In this document: piece after piece, positions 11,901 to 23,700 of the stretch
Layout: each line of letters starts with the position of its first letter
Position numbering within the stretch: position 1 is the first letter of the stretch
Origin: Mytilus galloprovincialis
Taxonomy: Eukaryota; Mollusca; Bivalvia; Mytilida; Mytilidae
NCBI RefSeq assembly: GCF_965363235.1
Contig: NC_134850.1
Coordinates: 31,522,102 to 31,586,101, forward strand
Direction: 5' to 3'
Length of the DNA: 64,000 bases
The notes under the pieces: generated by a model
What the model saw: only the letters and a program-made list of their open reading frames with translations
Told to the model about the DNA's origin: nothing
Databases searched by the model: none
Made by a program: the position numbers and the translations under genes

Positions 11901-13975
11901 TTTTTACGACCGCAAAAATTTTAATTTTTCGTCGTATATTGCTATCACGTTGGCGTCGTCGTCGTCGTCTTGCGTCGTCGTCGTCCGTCGTCGTCGTCCG
12001 AATACTTTTAGTTTTCGCACTCTAACTTTAGTAAAAAAGAATAGAAATGGATGAAATTTTGACACAAGGTTTATGACTACAAAAGGAAGGTTGGGATTGA
12101 TTTTGGGAGTTTTGGTCCCAACATTTTAGGAATTAGGGGCCAAAAAGGGCCCAAATAAGCATTTTCTTGGTTTTCGCACTATAACTTTAGTTTAAGTGAA
12201 TAGAAATCTATGAAATTTTGACACAAGGTTTATGACCACAAAAGGAAGGTTGGGATTGATTTTGGGAGTTTTGGTTCCAACAGTTTAGGAATTAGGGGCC
12301 AAAAAAGGGCCCAAATAAGCATTATTCTTGGTTTTCGCACAATAACTTTAGTATAAGTAAATAGAAATCAGTGAAATTTAAACACAAGGTTTATGACCAC
12401 AAAAGGAAGGTTGGGATTGATTTTGGGAGTTGAGGTCCCAACAGTTTAGGAATTAGGGGCCAAAAAGGGGCCCAAATAAGCATTATTCTTGGTTTTCGCA
12501 CCATAACTTAAGTATAAGTAAATAGAAATCTATGAAATTTAAACACAAGGTTTATGACCATAAAAGGAAGGTTGGGTTTGATTTTGGGAGTTTTGGTCCC
12601 AACAGTTTAGGGATAAGGGGCCCAAAGGGTCCAAAATTGAACTTTGTTTGATTTCATCAAAAATAGAATAATTGGGGTTCTTTGATATGCTAAATCTAAC
12701 TGTGTATGTAGATTCTTAATTTTTGGTCCCGTTTTCAAATTGGTCTACATTAAGTTCCAAAGGGTACAAAATTAAACTAAGTTTGATTTTAACAAAAATT
12801 GAATCCTTGGGGTTCTTTAATATGTTGAATCTAAAAATGTACTTCGATTTATGATTATTGGCCCAGTTTTCAAGTTGGTCCAAATCGGGGTCCAAAATAA
12901 AACTTTGTTTGATTTCATCAAAAATTGAATAATTGGGGTTCTTTGATATGCCAAATCTAACTGTGTATGTAGATTCTTAATTTTTGGTCCCGTTTTCAAA
13001 TTGGTCTGCATTAAAGTCCAAAGGGTCCAAAATTAAACTAAATTTGATTTTAACAAAAATTGAATTCTTGGGCTTTTTTGATATGCTGAATCTAAACATG
13101 TACTTAGATTTTTGTTGATGGGCCCAGTTTTCAAGTTGGTTCAAATCAGGATCCAAAATTATTATATTAAGTATTGTGCAATAGCAAGAAATTTTCAATT
13201 GCACAGTATTCAGCAATAGCAAGAAATCTTCAATTGCACAGTATTGTGCAATAGCAAGAAATTTTCAATTGCTCAGTATTGCGCAATAGCAAGAAATTTT
13301 CAATTGCACAGTATTGTGCAATAGCAAATATTTTCAATTGCACAGTATTGCGCAATAGCCAGAAATATCTAATTGCACAATATTGTGCAATAGCAAGAAA
13401 TTTTCAATTGATTGGAGTTATCTTTCTTTGTCCAGAATAGTAGTTGAGTCAACTTAAATCATTGTTTTATACAATATACAATGTATATTCACTTTTACTA
13501 CCAACTGATAAATTAAAACAATCTTTACCATTCAGTGATAACAAGCACCTTTTGTTACATTTTAATATTTTATGATGTATTTAAATGAGTAGTTATTGTT
13601 GCAAACTCCATTAGAAATTTGAATTGAGATCAGTTTTGGAAAAAGGGAAAGGGGGATGTGAAAAAAAATGGGGGGGGGGGGGGGTTAAATTTTTCTCATT
13701 TCAGATTTCATAAATAAAAAGAAAATTTCTTCAAACATTTTTTTGAGAGGATTAATATTCAACAGCATAGTGAATTGCTCAAAGGCAAAAAAAAATTTTT
13801 TAAGTTCATTAGACCACATTCATTCTGTGTCAGAAACCTATGCTGTGTCAACTATTTAATCACAATCCAAATTTAGAGCTGTATCCAGCTTGAATGTTGT
13901 GTCCATACTTGACCTAACCGTTCAGGGTTCAACCTCTGCGGTCGTATAAAGCTGCGCCCTGCGGAGCATCTGGTT
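11901..13975 (+). repeat. family B element (ACGACCGCA ... TGCGGTCGTATAAA), copy 1
   Basis: It starts 'tttttacgaccgcaaaaatt', followed by a CGTCGT run. Several internal monomers of about 140 bp follow ('aaggaaggttgggattgatt', 'aggggccaaaaagggccc'), then 'caagttggtccaaat' monomers, then units with the palindrome TTGCACAgtatTGTGCAA. The end is 'gcggtcgtataaagctgcgc' and 'ctgcggagcatctgg'. The first and last bases form a short inverted repeat around ACGACCGCA. A second copy is at 51601-53774. No protein is encoded. Confidence 0.8.
13160..13410. repeat. tandem units with TTGCACA/TGTGCAA palindromes inside family B
   Basis: About seven units of roughly 33 bp read 'gcaatagcaagaaatttt', then 'caattgcacagtattgt'. 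Each contains an inverted repeat ATTGCACA-gtat-TGTGCAAT or a variant of it. A shorter run of the same units lies at 52850-52950 in copy 2, so the array length varies between copies. Confidence 0.85.
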
Positions 13976-14410
13976 TATTCTGTAATAAGTCTTCGATTTT
14001 ATCATGACTTTTTTGTATATCTATTATATAGTCATTTCATATAAAATTACTGGTTGCAAAAGTAAGAATTATTCTAAATAATAAGGATGTTCTTATCCCA
14101 GACAGAAAGTCCCAACATTTTGTAGAACTGTTTGTCCTCATTATACGTGACAATATTTGGCTTTCGCAGTTTATTCATTTTTTAGCGTCACTGATTAATC
14201 TTGTATGGACGAAACGCGCGTCTGGGGTAAATTTGTTTAAACCTGGTACCTTTTGTTAGCTATTATTAGTGTGTGTCTCTGTCCTATATGTTCTCTCATT
14301 TATTGTTATTGTAGTTCTGTCATGCAATGTTGTCCTTTGAATGTTACATTTAATATTGCCATAAAAGCGGGAGGTTTGGCATGCAACAAAGCCAGGTTCA
14401 TCCCACCATT

Positions 14411-16267
14411 TTTAGCTCACCTGGCCCAAAGGGCCAAGTGAGCTTTTCCCATCACTTGGCGTCCGTCGTCGTCGTCCGTCGTCGTTAACTTTTACAAAAA
14501 TCTTCTCCTCTGAAACTACTGGGCCAAATTTAACCAAACTTGACCAAAATCATCATTGGGGTATCTAGTTTAAAAAATGTGTGGCGTGACCCGGCCAACC
14601 AACCAAGATGGCGCCATGGCTAAAAATAGAACATAGGGGTAAAATGCAGTTTTTGGCTTATAACTCAAAAACCAAAGCATTAAGAGCAAATCTGACAGGG
14701 GTAAAATTGTTTATCAGGTCAAGATCTATCTGCCCTGAAATTTTCAGATGAATCCGACAACCCGTTGTTGGGTTGCTGCCCCTGAATTCGTAATTTTAGG
14801 GAATTTTTGCTGTTTTTGGTTATTATCTTGAATATTATTATAGATAGAGATAAACTGTAAACAGCAATAATGTTCAGCAAAATAAGATTTACAAATAAGT
14901 CAACATGACCAAAATGGTCAGTTGACCCTTTTAAGAGTTATTGACCTTTATAGTCAATTTTTAACCACTTTTCGTAAATCTTAGTAATCTTTTACAAAAA
15001 TCTTCTCCTCTGAAACTACTGGGCCAAATTAATCCAAACTTGGCCACAATCATCTTTGGAGTATCTAGTTTAAAAATGTGTCCGGTGACCCGGTCAACCA
15101 ACCAAGATGGCCGCCATGGCTAAAAATAGAACATAGGGGTAAAATGCAGTTTTTGGCTTATAACTCAAAAACCAAAGCATTTAGAGCAATTCTAACATGG
15201 ATAAAACTGTTCATCAGGTCAAGATCTATCTGCCCTGAAATTTTCAGATGAATCGGACAACCCGTTGTTGGGTTGCTGCCCCTGAAATGGTAATTGTAAG
15301 GAAATTTTACTGTTTTTGGTTATTATCTTGAATATTATTATAGATAGAGATAAACTGTAAACAGCAATAATGTTCAGCAAAGTAAGATTTACAAATAAGT
15401 CAATATGACCGAAATGGTCAGTTGACCCCTTTAGGAGTTATTGCCCTTTATAGTCAATTTTTAACCATTTTTTGTAATCTTTTACAAAAAATCTTCTCCT
15501 CTGAAACTACTGGGTTAAAAAAATCTTCTCCTCTGAAACTACTGGGTTAAATAATCCAAACTTTTACAAAAAATCTTCTCCTCTGAAACTACTGGGTTAA
15601 ATAATCCAAACTTGGCCACAATCATTTTTGGGGTATTTAGTTTAAAAAATGTGTCCGGTGACCCGGCCATCCAACCAAGATGGCCGCCACGGCTAAAAAT
15701 AGAACATAGGGGTAAAATGCAGTTTTTGGCTTATAACTCAAAAACCAAAGCATTTAGAGCAAATCTGACTGGGGTCAAATTGTTTATCAGGTCAAGATCT
15801 ATCTGCCCTTAAATTTTTAGATGAATCGGACAACCCGTTGTTTGGTTGCTGCCCCTAAATTGGTAAGTTTAAGGAAATTTTGCTGTTTTTGGTTATTATC
15901 TTGAATACTATTATAGATAGAGATAACCTGTAAACAGCAATAATGTTCAGAAAAGTAAGATTTACAAATAAGTCAACATGACTGAAATGGTCAATCGACC
16001 CCCTAAGGAGTTATTGTCCTTTATCGTCAATTTTTAACAATTTTCATAAAATTTGTAAATTTTTACTAACATTTTCCACTGAAACTACATGGCCAAGTTC
16101 TTTATAGATAGAGATAATTGTAAACAGCAAGAATGTTCAGTGAAGTAAGATGTACAAACACATCACCATCACCAAAACACAATTTTGTCATGAATCTATC
16201 TGCTTCTTTTGTTTAATATTCATATATACCAAGGTGAGCGACACAGGCTCTTTAGAGCCTCTAGTTT
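14411..16267 (+). repeat. family A element (AGCTCACCTGG ... GAGCCTCTAG), copy 1
   Basis: It opens with a hairpin, AGCTCACcTGGCCC-aaa-GGGCCAaGTGAGCT (14414-14444), followed by a CGTCGTCGTC run. About three monomers of roughly 500 bp follow, starting at 'cttttacaaaaatcttctcc'; each carries 'ccaaccaagatgg' and 'aacccgttgttgggttgctg'. A local triplication of 'aatcttctcctctgaaacta' sits at 15478-15610. The element ends with a second hairpin, GGCTCTttAGAGCC. Open frames inside are fragments of the monomers with no domain. A second copy is at 50052-54001. Confidence 0.8.
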
Positions 16268-17990
16268 TCTTAAAATGTCTTTTAAAGTCGGGAAAATGGC
16301 CATTGTTATATTATAATTCGTGTCTGTGTATGTTACATTTAAATGTTGTTTTTCTATTGTGTCGTATTTCTATAAATTTGACGTGTTTCACTCAGTTTTA
16401 GTTTGTAACCCGGATTTGCTTTTTTCTCAATCGATTTATGAAATTTGAACAGGGGTTTACTACTGTTGCCTTTATTGGAGACATATTTGCAATTTATTGG
16501 TTAGACTGTTTACTCATATACAGAAAACTTGGTGATTTATGGTATAAATCAAAATGTTTAAACAAATATTAAATTTGTGTTTTCATAATTTTTTAAAGTA
16601 TGCAATTAAAGGGGAGATAACTCTTTTGGTAAAAAAGATATATACAGGGCTGATATGAAATTTATTTACTTTATTTGTGGCAAGACACAAATCGTTGACA
16701 CATTTTTTTTTTTTTTTATTTTTCGTAAAACATAATATAAAACCTTTATTCCCACAATTTTGTCAAAAATTCTATCTCATACTTTTTTAGGCACAAAAAT
16801 GTGTTTTTCATGAACAATCTAACCACATTTAGGCAACTTTCAAAGACTCATAGCTTGGATAAAATGGGGAATGTGCCAAAGAGACAACAACCCGACCATA
16901 CAGCAGACAACAGCAGAAGGTCACCAACAGGTCTTCAATGCAACGAGAAATTCTCGCACCCGGAGGCGTCCTTCAGCTGGCCCCTAAACAAATATATACT
17001 GGTTCAGTGATGATGAACCCCAGAGATATGTGATTTCACGTCCCCTCACGCATGACATACTGAAAATATGAGGTTTATAGATTTATTAAGATGTCTATCA
17101 ACACCGGACATCGTACACATCGCCTAAAACGACATTCATACCATTGACCGAAAAACAAAAGTAAATTTGAACTTGTAGGTCTGTAAATAGAACCATTTCA
17201 AAATTAAAATGTCACTTTTTATGCCATTTCTCGTGGGGCAACTGATTTTGTAGGAGTTCAACTCCACGTACAGCAGTAAATGATACATGGATCTCTTCGT
17301 TGAAGTATTTACCACATCATAGCATTCTCCGATTTGCAATACTTTGATCAGTTGAATAAGAAAATTGCGATTTAGAAATGTATATACCTTTTGAAGCGGT
17401 GAAAATTACTCCACTCAAGCACAACCGGAAAATACTCTCACGGTTTTTATTGCAGAACCAAATGTTCTGCGTGCGTAGATTACCAGCCGTGGTATGGATA
17501 TATTATGATGCACATGTCAGTCTCACAGGTTCTATTTTACCTTGACCTCATTTCATAGTGCATTCCTCAGTGTTTTGGTTTGTAAACTTGAACCAATACG
17601 TCAACAATATTTTGTGTATGGAAAGGATTTCTGTCTGGCATAGCTCATCTGACCTTGACCTCATTTTCATGGTTCATTGGTCAATGTTTTGTTTTCTTGG
17701 TTAAGTCTGTTTCTTAGAAACTACAAGCAATAGGTGTACCTATATTTCTAAATTGGTTTATCTGACCTCATTTTCTTGGGTCATGTTGGGTTCATTTGAT
17801 TCTCGTAGTAAAGCTTTATATTTTAATTGGACAATCAACATAAAATCAATGGTTAGTAAAGAAGGTGAGCCATTTCAGCATGTGCACCCTTGTTCAGATA
17901 CTATAAGCAGTATACAAATCATCTATATTTGGTGTATGGAAGGTAAATATTATACAAATCTGTCTGGTGCATTTTCATACATGTATTCCT

Positions 17991-20900
17991 TTCATGGCTG
18001 TCTGATATGCTGTAATAATCTTTTATACATATAGTTGCACATTATCAAGTCGCTCAGTAATTCAATATAGACGTTAAGGACATGAACTCCATCTGAATTA
18101 TTTTTTTATGGTCAATGCTCTTTTATATCATAACTTATTTTCCCTATTCAATGTGGTTCTTATTCATATGACATTGGAATAATCGTGATATCAGTACTGA
18201 CCCTCTATTTAAAAAAAGGGAGGATCCATGCCCCTAGCGTCGTGGGTATTCTAAAATTAATTCATAATAGTGCATTAAGTAATAAGGACTTTATAGTTAA
18301 GAGAAGTTTTAAGTTGTGGATCTAGGATTTCAAATAATCAAAAAAGGTGTGTGTTTAGGGGGTGGGGTGGTATAACATACTTAGAAGAACCGTGACTGGT
18401 GCAATTAGGTCTTAGAAAATTTACTCAGATCTTAGAGGTAGTTTCTGATGAAACAAAATGTTTTATCTGATCACGGAATTGATCCCCGGGCTAATAATCC
18501 TTGTAAAGTTATAGATTTTGTTCACAAACTAGCTATCTTTGATGACTTTCATGAGTTTATTTTTATTAATCAATTGATTTATGTGCTGAAATCATGAAAC
18601 TATTTTATTGTAGTATATATTGATCCCAACCCCAGTTCCGTATCTTGTATTACATAGAAATACAGCCTTTTATCATCTATGGTCATAAGGTTTGTTTCCT
18701 GGTTAATCGATTATAAAAATGCTTCTTAAGTACATAATTGCTAATCAACTTTCAAAAGACCATGACCTTCATCTCACACTTGAATTGCCCGTTGAGAAGC
18801 ATTGTCCATCTGTACGTGTTTCACATAAGGTGGAAAATCGAAAATTTGATAAAACTAGGTGCAATTAGAATGTTAATTAGTTCAAGGACTTAATTTTACT
18901 GTTTGAAGTTTTTGTTATCATCAAAATGACACGCAGTCCCAGATGATTTCATCTTCCCAATTGTGAACGTTCCATTTCCATTTAATAAGATTCCAGCAGC
19001 GCCTGCATATAAAGTGTGTGGCTCATTGCATGATAGAGGATTTCTCCTTACAATGTAGCCATGGGTTTAACCATGCTGCTGCAGGTTTCCAAGAAGTGAA
19101 GCTCAAGTAAATCATTTCGAAAATTTTACCGTCGCCATATTAAAGTAACGAGTTGACTGGTCGTTATGGAATATCGTTTTCACAAATGACGAATGTTATT
19201 ACACTGCTAAACAACACGGTCACTGCTTACCCTGAGCACCTGAGAGATCATCCCATTTTTTTTACTATCTTTTTTTGTATACTGTTTTTTTTTTGTCTAC
19301 GGGTAATTCATTTTTTGTTTACATGCATAAGGCGTTGGTCGTTTGTCTTCGATAGTCACACACGAGAGTAAACATTCCTTTTGGTATTTTCAATCCTCAG
19401 TGGATAAATTTTTGATTAAATACTGAAAATCATACATCTGGTTGCTAGTATTAGGGAGCTACCATTTGAATTTTATATGGGGAGGGCTTGCATGCAATTT
19501 GAAAAAAGGCAGGACAGAATCACATATTTTTAAAAGTGGTGGCTGGGCTCACAAACTAGGCAACATTTAGAGTGGGACATGCATGTCAAAAGACTAATGT
19601 ATTAACTGTATTTGAAGCTTCATAAGGGAGGCCCGAACACCTCCCTCCCCCTCATCTGCCTCTGTTACTTAAACCTCGGTATGAAAAATGGTCAAGACCA
19701 GTGACGAGAATTGTTTAGTCATCACACTTTTTAATATGTGCATTTTAATCAGACTTTAATCCAGCTTCGATTTTCGCTCAAATTGATAGACGGAATTAAG
19801 ATAAAGTTAAGCGACATTTAATTTGTATCTTGCCCACACCTTAAATTTCTATAGGAAATCCCGTATGTAATATACCAACACCGCTGTTGAGTCAATATGT
19901 ATATATTAATTTCTATAAGGGTATCAAAATGGGTTCACAACAGTAAACATGTAAACAAAAACGTAGATAAGGTTTCGCCTGAGAGCCCGCCATATATACC
20001 CTATAGGGTATGAATGAAACTATAGATATTAGCCTCGTTTGGACATGTTTCTTACTCAAGCGAAACGTTGTAGTATAGTAACGATAATGGGGAATAGTAC
20101 AGGATAATAATAGTCAAACTATGAAACATAAAACACTTCCTTCTTCCGTCTTGTTTCACACACAAATACATCAAATGGGAAATATATACAAGTGTAAACG
20201 TTTCGCCTAACACTTGCTTTTAGCTCGTTAAGTGTCAGGTCGATTACCTAATTTGCTATTTTATGATGAAAACTCGACTATTGGTATCATTTATCAAATA
20301 TTTATTTGAATCAATATCTGCACGCTTTATAGCTCAGGTTTTATTGATCTTTTGATATGATGTTGCTTGCTTAACGTCTAGTGGCAAATAGCTCATGTAT
20401 ATTCAGAACGAGGATTTGTTAGTTTGATGATGTGAATATATATTAACGTTTTCTCTCTCAGAGTCCTATTATAAAACCACCGGGTCAATCTGCAGTGTTT
20501 TGATGTCCGATTATAAGGTCAGACCCAGGCGCGGACTCAGAAAAGGGCGGGCGAACATATCCCTCCCTTTTTTATAAAGAGAAAACTGATGTAATTAGTA
20601 GGAAGAATTACTATAATCATTATTAGTCAAAATGTGTTCCTCTAACTCTCAGGATTTTCCTCGTCACTTTAACATAAAAACCTGGGAATGTTGTAGTCAT
20701 AAATTGGAATAAAGGGTTAAACGTAAACTTTACCACTTATCTATTTCTTCGAAACTATACATACTATATGTTGTCTGCTCTATGGTCTGGTTATTGTCGT
20801 TTTGACACATTCCCCATTTCCATTCCCAATTTTATAAGTTAGCTTCACATTGAAGTAGTCATGAACATGCAGGGTGGTAAAAAGTCTTGTTCGGTATTTG

Positions 20901-22080
20901 ACAAAATAGAAGTAAAAGAGAAAAGGCAGGATGGCATGTCGGCTTTTTCCTCAATCTGAACATGGTTATATAAAAAGGTATGGTGTATGACAAAATAGTG
21001 GCGTTGCTTTGAATGTGTCGAAAGATAATGCATATCTAATGGAACCAAACCTAGGTTGAAATATGCCAAAACCATTCGTTCATCAATCCTAATCGTTGCT
21101 GTCTGTTCGATTGGTTTGAGTGGAGAATTCTTTAAAACAAACCAAGTCGTTAAAATTGGCTTTTAATAGATATATTCTTGGGAAATGAAAAATAATCCAA
21201 CATTTTACAGCCATATTGATTCCGAAGCCTTTTGTCTGGAGAAGTAAAAGTGTAAAAAATGTGTTATTGCCAACATGTTACACCACTGTTTATTGATGAT
21301 CAGTTTAATTTTATGAACAGAAATAAGCATATAAGTGTTGTAAAACGTCACCACTAAATTGTTTGGGTGTAAGAATGAAAAAGATGCCTTAAAAAAATAT
21401 GGACGACCAAAATTTATCATTAAGTCATATTGAAATTTTACGGACTTTTCGTGGATTTGTTCAGAAAAAAAGGTTAAGTGTAGCACTTTATACAGCAGAG
21501 TTAAAGCAAGGATTAGTAATTATTTGTAATTGTTAATATAGTCTGATGAGCGTAGCGGGACAAAGATTTTGTATACATGCTTTATATTTGAATGATATTT
21601 ATCCTATCCAAGTTAGGCGAACGCCCTCTACACCCCACCCCAAACCCGCCACTGCACAGGTTTGCAGAAAAGTATACGATGAAATTACATGCTATTAAAT
21701 GATTGTAATATGCGTGTCTCGTTTAAATTTGTTCGTTTGGTTGATTCCAGTGGCAGAGTTTTGAAATTGTCATCTCTTCTCACTGACCATGATTGCATCT
21801 AGCGTAAGCGGACAATTCAATATTTTCTTGGACTAATATTAATCATACATTGACGTGAATAATTCTTTTCCTATTACAAACTGTCAATAAGTCAACGTGT
21901 GTCATGTTACAATGATAGAAATGATTTCAGGATATTGTTATTTTAGACTGTTAGTAATAAATATGAGAAATCAATATAAATATAGAATATCGGTGTTCGT
22001 TTAAAAACGACAGGTAAACCTGTGACGTTCCTCATTTACCTGTAGTTAACATTCCACAAATATTTACAACACCTCCCAGC
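17991..22080. other. intergenic, no gene seen
   Basis: Mostly unique AT-rich sequence. Short repeat fragments occur at 20521-20580 ('caggcgcggactcagaaaag') and 20770-20836 ('gacacattccccatttccat', shared with 46740-46780). Open frames at 19153-19371, 20845-21075 and 21205-21486 are short, lack domains and splice context, and are not called. Confidence 0.45.
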
Positions 22081-22299
22081 GGACCATAGTAAAACTATAG
22101 ACAAGACTCCGCCTGTCAACTCTCAGCGGTTCATCCAGGGTGACCAATCTTGTTATGCTTTGAACTACCCTAACAAACCGGTTGAAATTCGTCCCAGTGA
22201 TTGTATAGACTTGGATCTGCTTGATTACATACATAGTGTAAAGAGGACTAATATCGTTCCTTTTGTGTGTGTGAACTCACTATAGAAAAATTTCCTTGA

Positions 22300-22390
22300 G
22301 GATTTGCGGCCATTTTGGAATAGTTTTCAAACAAACTTGAACTTTTTAAGCTTTATTGGAGTTTCTACGCAAAACTAATAAGGAGCGACA
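22300..22390 (+). promoter_or_regulatory. 5' flank / 5' UTR of 14-3-3 gene 2
   Basis: A YY1-like GCGGCCATTTTGG lies at 22306-22318, about 75 bp before the start codon. Gene 1 has comparable sites at a similar distance. The stretch before the ATG (aaaactaataaggagcgaca) has A at -3, a good animal initiation context. No TATA box is clear. Promoter assignment is inferred. Confidence 0.35.
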
Positions 22391-23143
22391 ATGAGTTCTC
22401 GAGAGGAAAGGTTGCTACAGGCAAAAATTGCCGAACAAATTGAGCGATATGACGATATGTCTAAGGAAATGAAGTCTATTGTTGAATCCGGTGATAAACC
22501 ATTGACAGACGAGGAAAGAAACTTGCTGTCGGTTGCTTACAAGAATGTCGTTGGAACTCGTCGTTCGGCGTGGAGAGTGGTCGCATCGTTGGAGCAGAAA
22601 GCTATTGACAAGAAAGAAGAGGAAAAGAAACTGAAGTTATCGACAAAATACCGTGAGAAAATTGAAACCGAATTAAACGATATTTGCGATGAAGTGATCA
22701 ATTTATTGGATACTAATCTAATAGAAAAAGCCGAATCTGATGAATCTAAAGTATTCTATGAGAAAATGAAGGGTGATTATTACAGATATAAAGTAGAAGT
22801 TGCTGCACAAGCAAACCGGTCCGATTTAGCTGACAAATCACGTGATGCATACGAAAAAGCCTTCCAAAAAGCCAAGGAATCCATGGGTCCAACAAATCCA
22901 ATTAGACTTGGACTTGCATTAAACTATTCTGTATTTTATTATGAAATCAGGAATGAACCCCAAAAAGCCTGTGAACTAGCTAAATCAGCGTTTGATGAAG
23001 CTATAGGAGAAATCGAAACCAGCTCAGGAGATGATACAATGAAAGACAGTATGTTGATCATGCAATTGCTTAGAGACAATCTTACTCTTTGGTCATCGGA
23101 AATGGACGACGAAGGTCAAGATGAACAACAAACTGAAAATTGA
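22391..23143 (+). CDS. 14-3-3 protein, diverged paralogue, single coding exon (gene 2)
   Basis: A 250-aa phosphopeptide-binding adaptor of the 14-3-3 family, cytosolic and dimeric by family. Signature 1 is at residues 43-62 ([20 protein letters not shown]), with Thr for the usual Ala and Ala60 where zeta has the phosphorylatable Ser58. Signature 2 is at 217-236 ([11 protein letters not shown], then RDNLTLW), with Met at two positions that are Tyr and Thr in gene 1. The binding pocket is intact: K51, R58, R132, Y133 and N178. The variable loop at residues 71-81 is lysine/glutamate-rich, and the acidic glutamine-rich tail ends QQTEN. The ATG at 22391 is the first in frame, and the stop is TGA at 23141-23143. 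The coding region has no intron. Compared with gene 1 it departs from the family consensus at more conserved positions. Function as a 14-3-3 adaptor is certain by family; client range and dimer control may differ. Confidence 0.97.
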   Translation: MSSREERLLQAKIAEQIERYDDMSKEMKSIVESGDKPLTDEERNLLSVAYKNVVGTRRSAWRVVASLEQKAIDKKEEEKKLKLSTKYREKIETELNDICDEVINLLDTNLIEKAESDESKVFYEKMKGDYYRYKVEVAAQANRSDLADKSRDAYEKAFQKAKESMGPTNPIRLGLALNYSVFYYEIRNEPQKACELAKSAFDEAIGEIETSSGDDTMKDSMLIMQLLRDNLTLWSSEMDDEGQDEQQTEN

Positions 23144-23700
23144 ACAAAATAGGATTAAGGAGAAAAAACTATTATGTGTCTATAAATGTGAAGGCGGAAG
23201 GGCATGATCTGTAAAACATTCTGATGACCTAAGTTAGTTTTGATGACAAATTATACGTGAATGATAAGCAATAAGAATTTTGTCGTAACCATCACAATTT
23301 AACAAAGGGTCGTGGCCTCCAGCTTTTTACATGTACAAGGTACACAATGTTCGTCTAATAACCTATGTTTGACAAATAATAGACATAACAAGCTAAGATA
23401 CAAATATATAACCATGTTATTTCGACTTTAAAAAACTTTAATTTTGACACGTTAGGTCCATATAGGGTTCAAAAACACATGTTATGTTGTGATTCTAATA
23501 GGTATTTACCTTTCATTTAATTTTACTTCAAAATTTATCATTGTCATTAAATTGAGTTTCAATCATGTGATCATATCTCATTCAAAGTTCTCGTGAAATC
23601 CCTGTATGGATCTTAACAGTTATTATAATTTGATTTTGGGAATTAGAAAATATTAACCTATGTATATTTTAAGATTAAATTAGTAAATCTTTTTATAATT
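23144..23700 (+). other. probable 3' UTR of 14-3-3 gene 2
   Basis: AT-rich sequence after the TGA. No AATAAA lies within the first 1.3 kb that I could find. A common variant, ATTAAA, is at 23674-23679, so a transcript end near 23700 is a reasonable guess only. Confidence 0.3.

Larger units (their letters stand above)
11006..17491. mobile_element. 6.49-kb element with long terminal inverted repeats and 5-bp target duplication
   Basis: The left end starts CACGGCTGATAATCTAC and the right end is its inverted counterpart, ending CAGCCGTG at 17491. The inverted arms cover roughly 11006-11680 and 16475-17491. The right arm is longer through later insertions, including a dispersed repeat at about 16860-17023. 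The flanks carry the 5-bp direct repeat GTATG (11001-11005 and 17492-17496), and removing the element plus one GTATG restores continuous family C sequence. The interior holds only other repeats (11901-13975, 14411-16267 and about 16290-16470), and no transposase was seen. CAC ends with a 5-bp duplication resemble the Transib group, but the next bases do not match its CACWATG consensus, so the superfamily is open. Confidence 0.75.
10380..17990 (+). mobile_element. family C repeat locus split by later insertions
   Basis: Family C sequence ('ctgaccttgacctcattttc', 'atatttggtgtatgg', 'aaggtgtacatgtc') runs from 10380, breaks, and resumes to about 17990. Within it, 10455-11005 plus 17492-17894 form a second, nearly full-length family C copy. 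That copy starts with the 'gtcaagcctgagacacctg' hairpin region and ends 'gtgcacccttgtt'. It appears inserted into an older family C copy, since 'tatcaagttc' on the left and 'cagatactataagc' on the right are adjacent in the family consensus seen at 31730-31775. The inner copy is in turn split at 11005/17492 by a 6.5-kb inverted-repeat element. Confidence 0.65.

Noticed and set aside
13160..13410. CRISPR-like regular palindromic units
   Set aside because: Units are contiguous tandem repeats without unique spacers, lie inside a eukaryotic dispersed element, and there are no cas genes.
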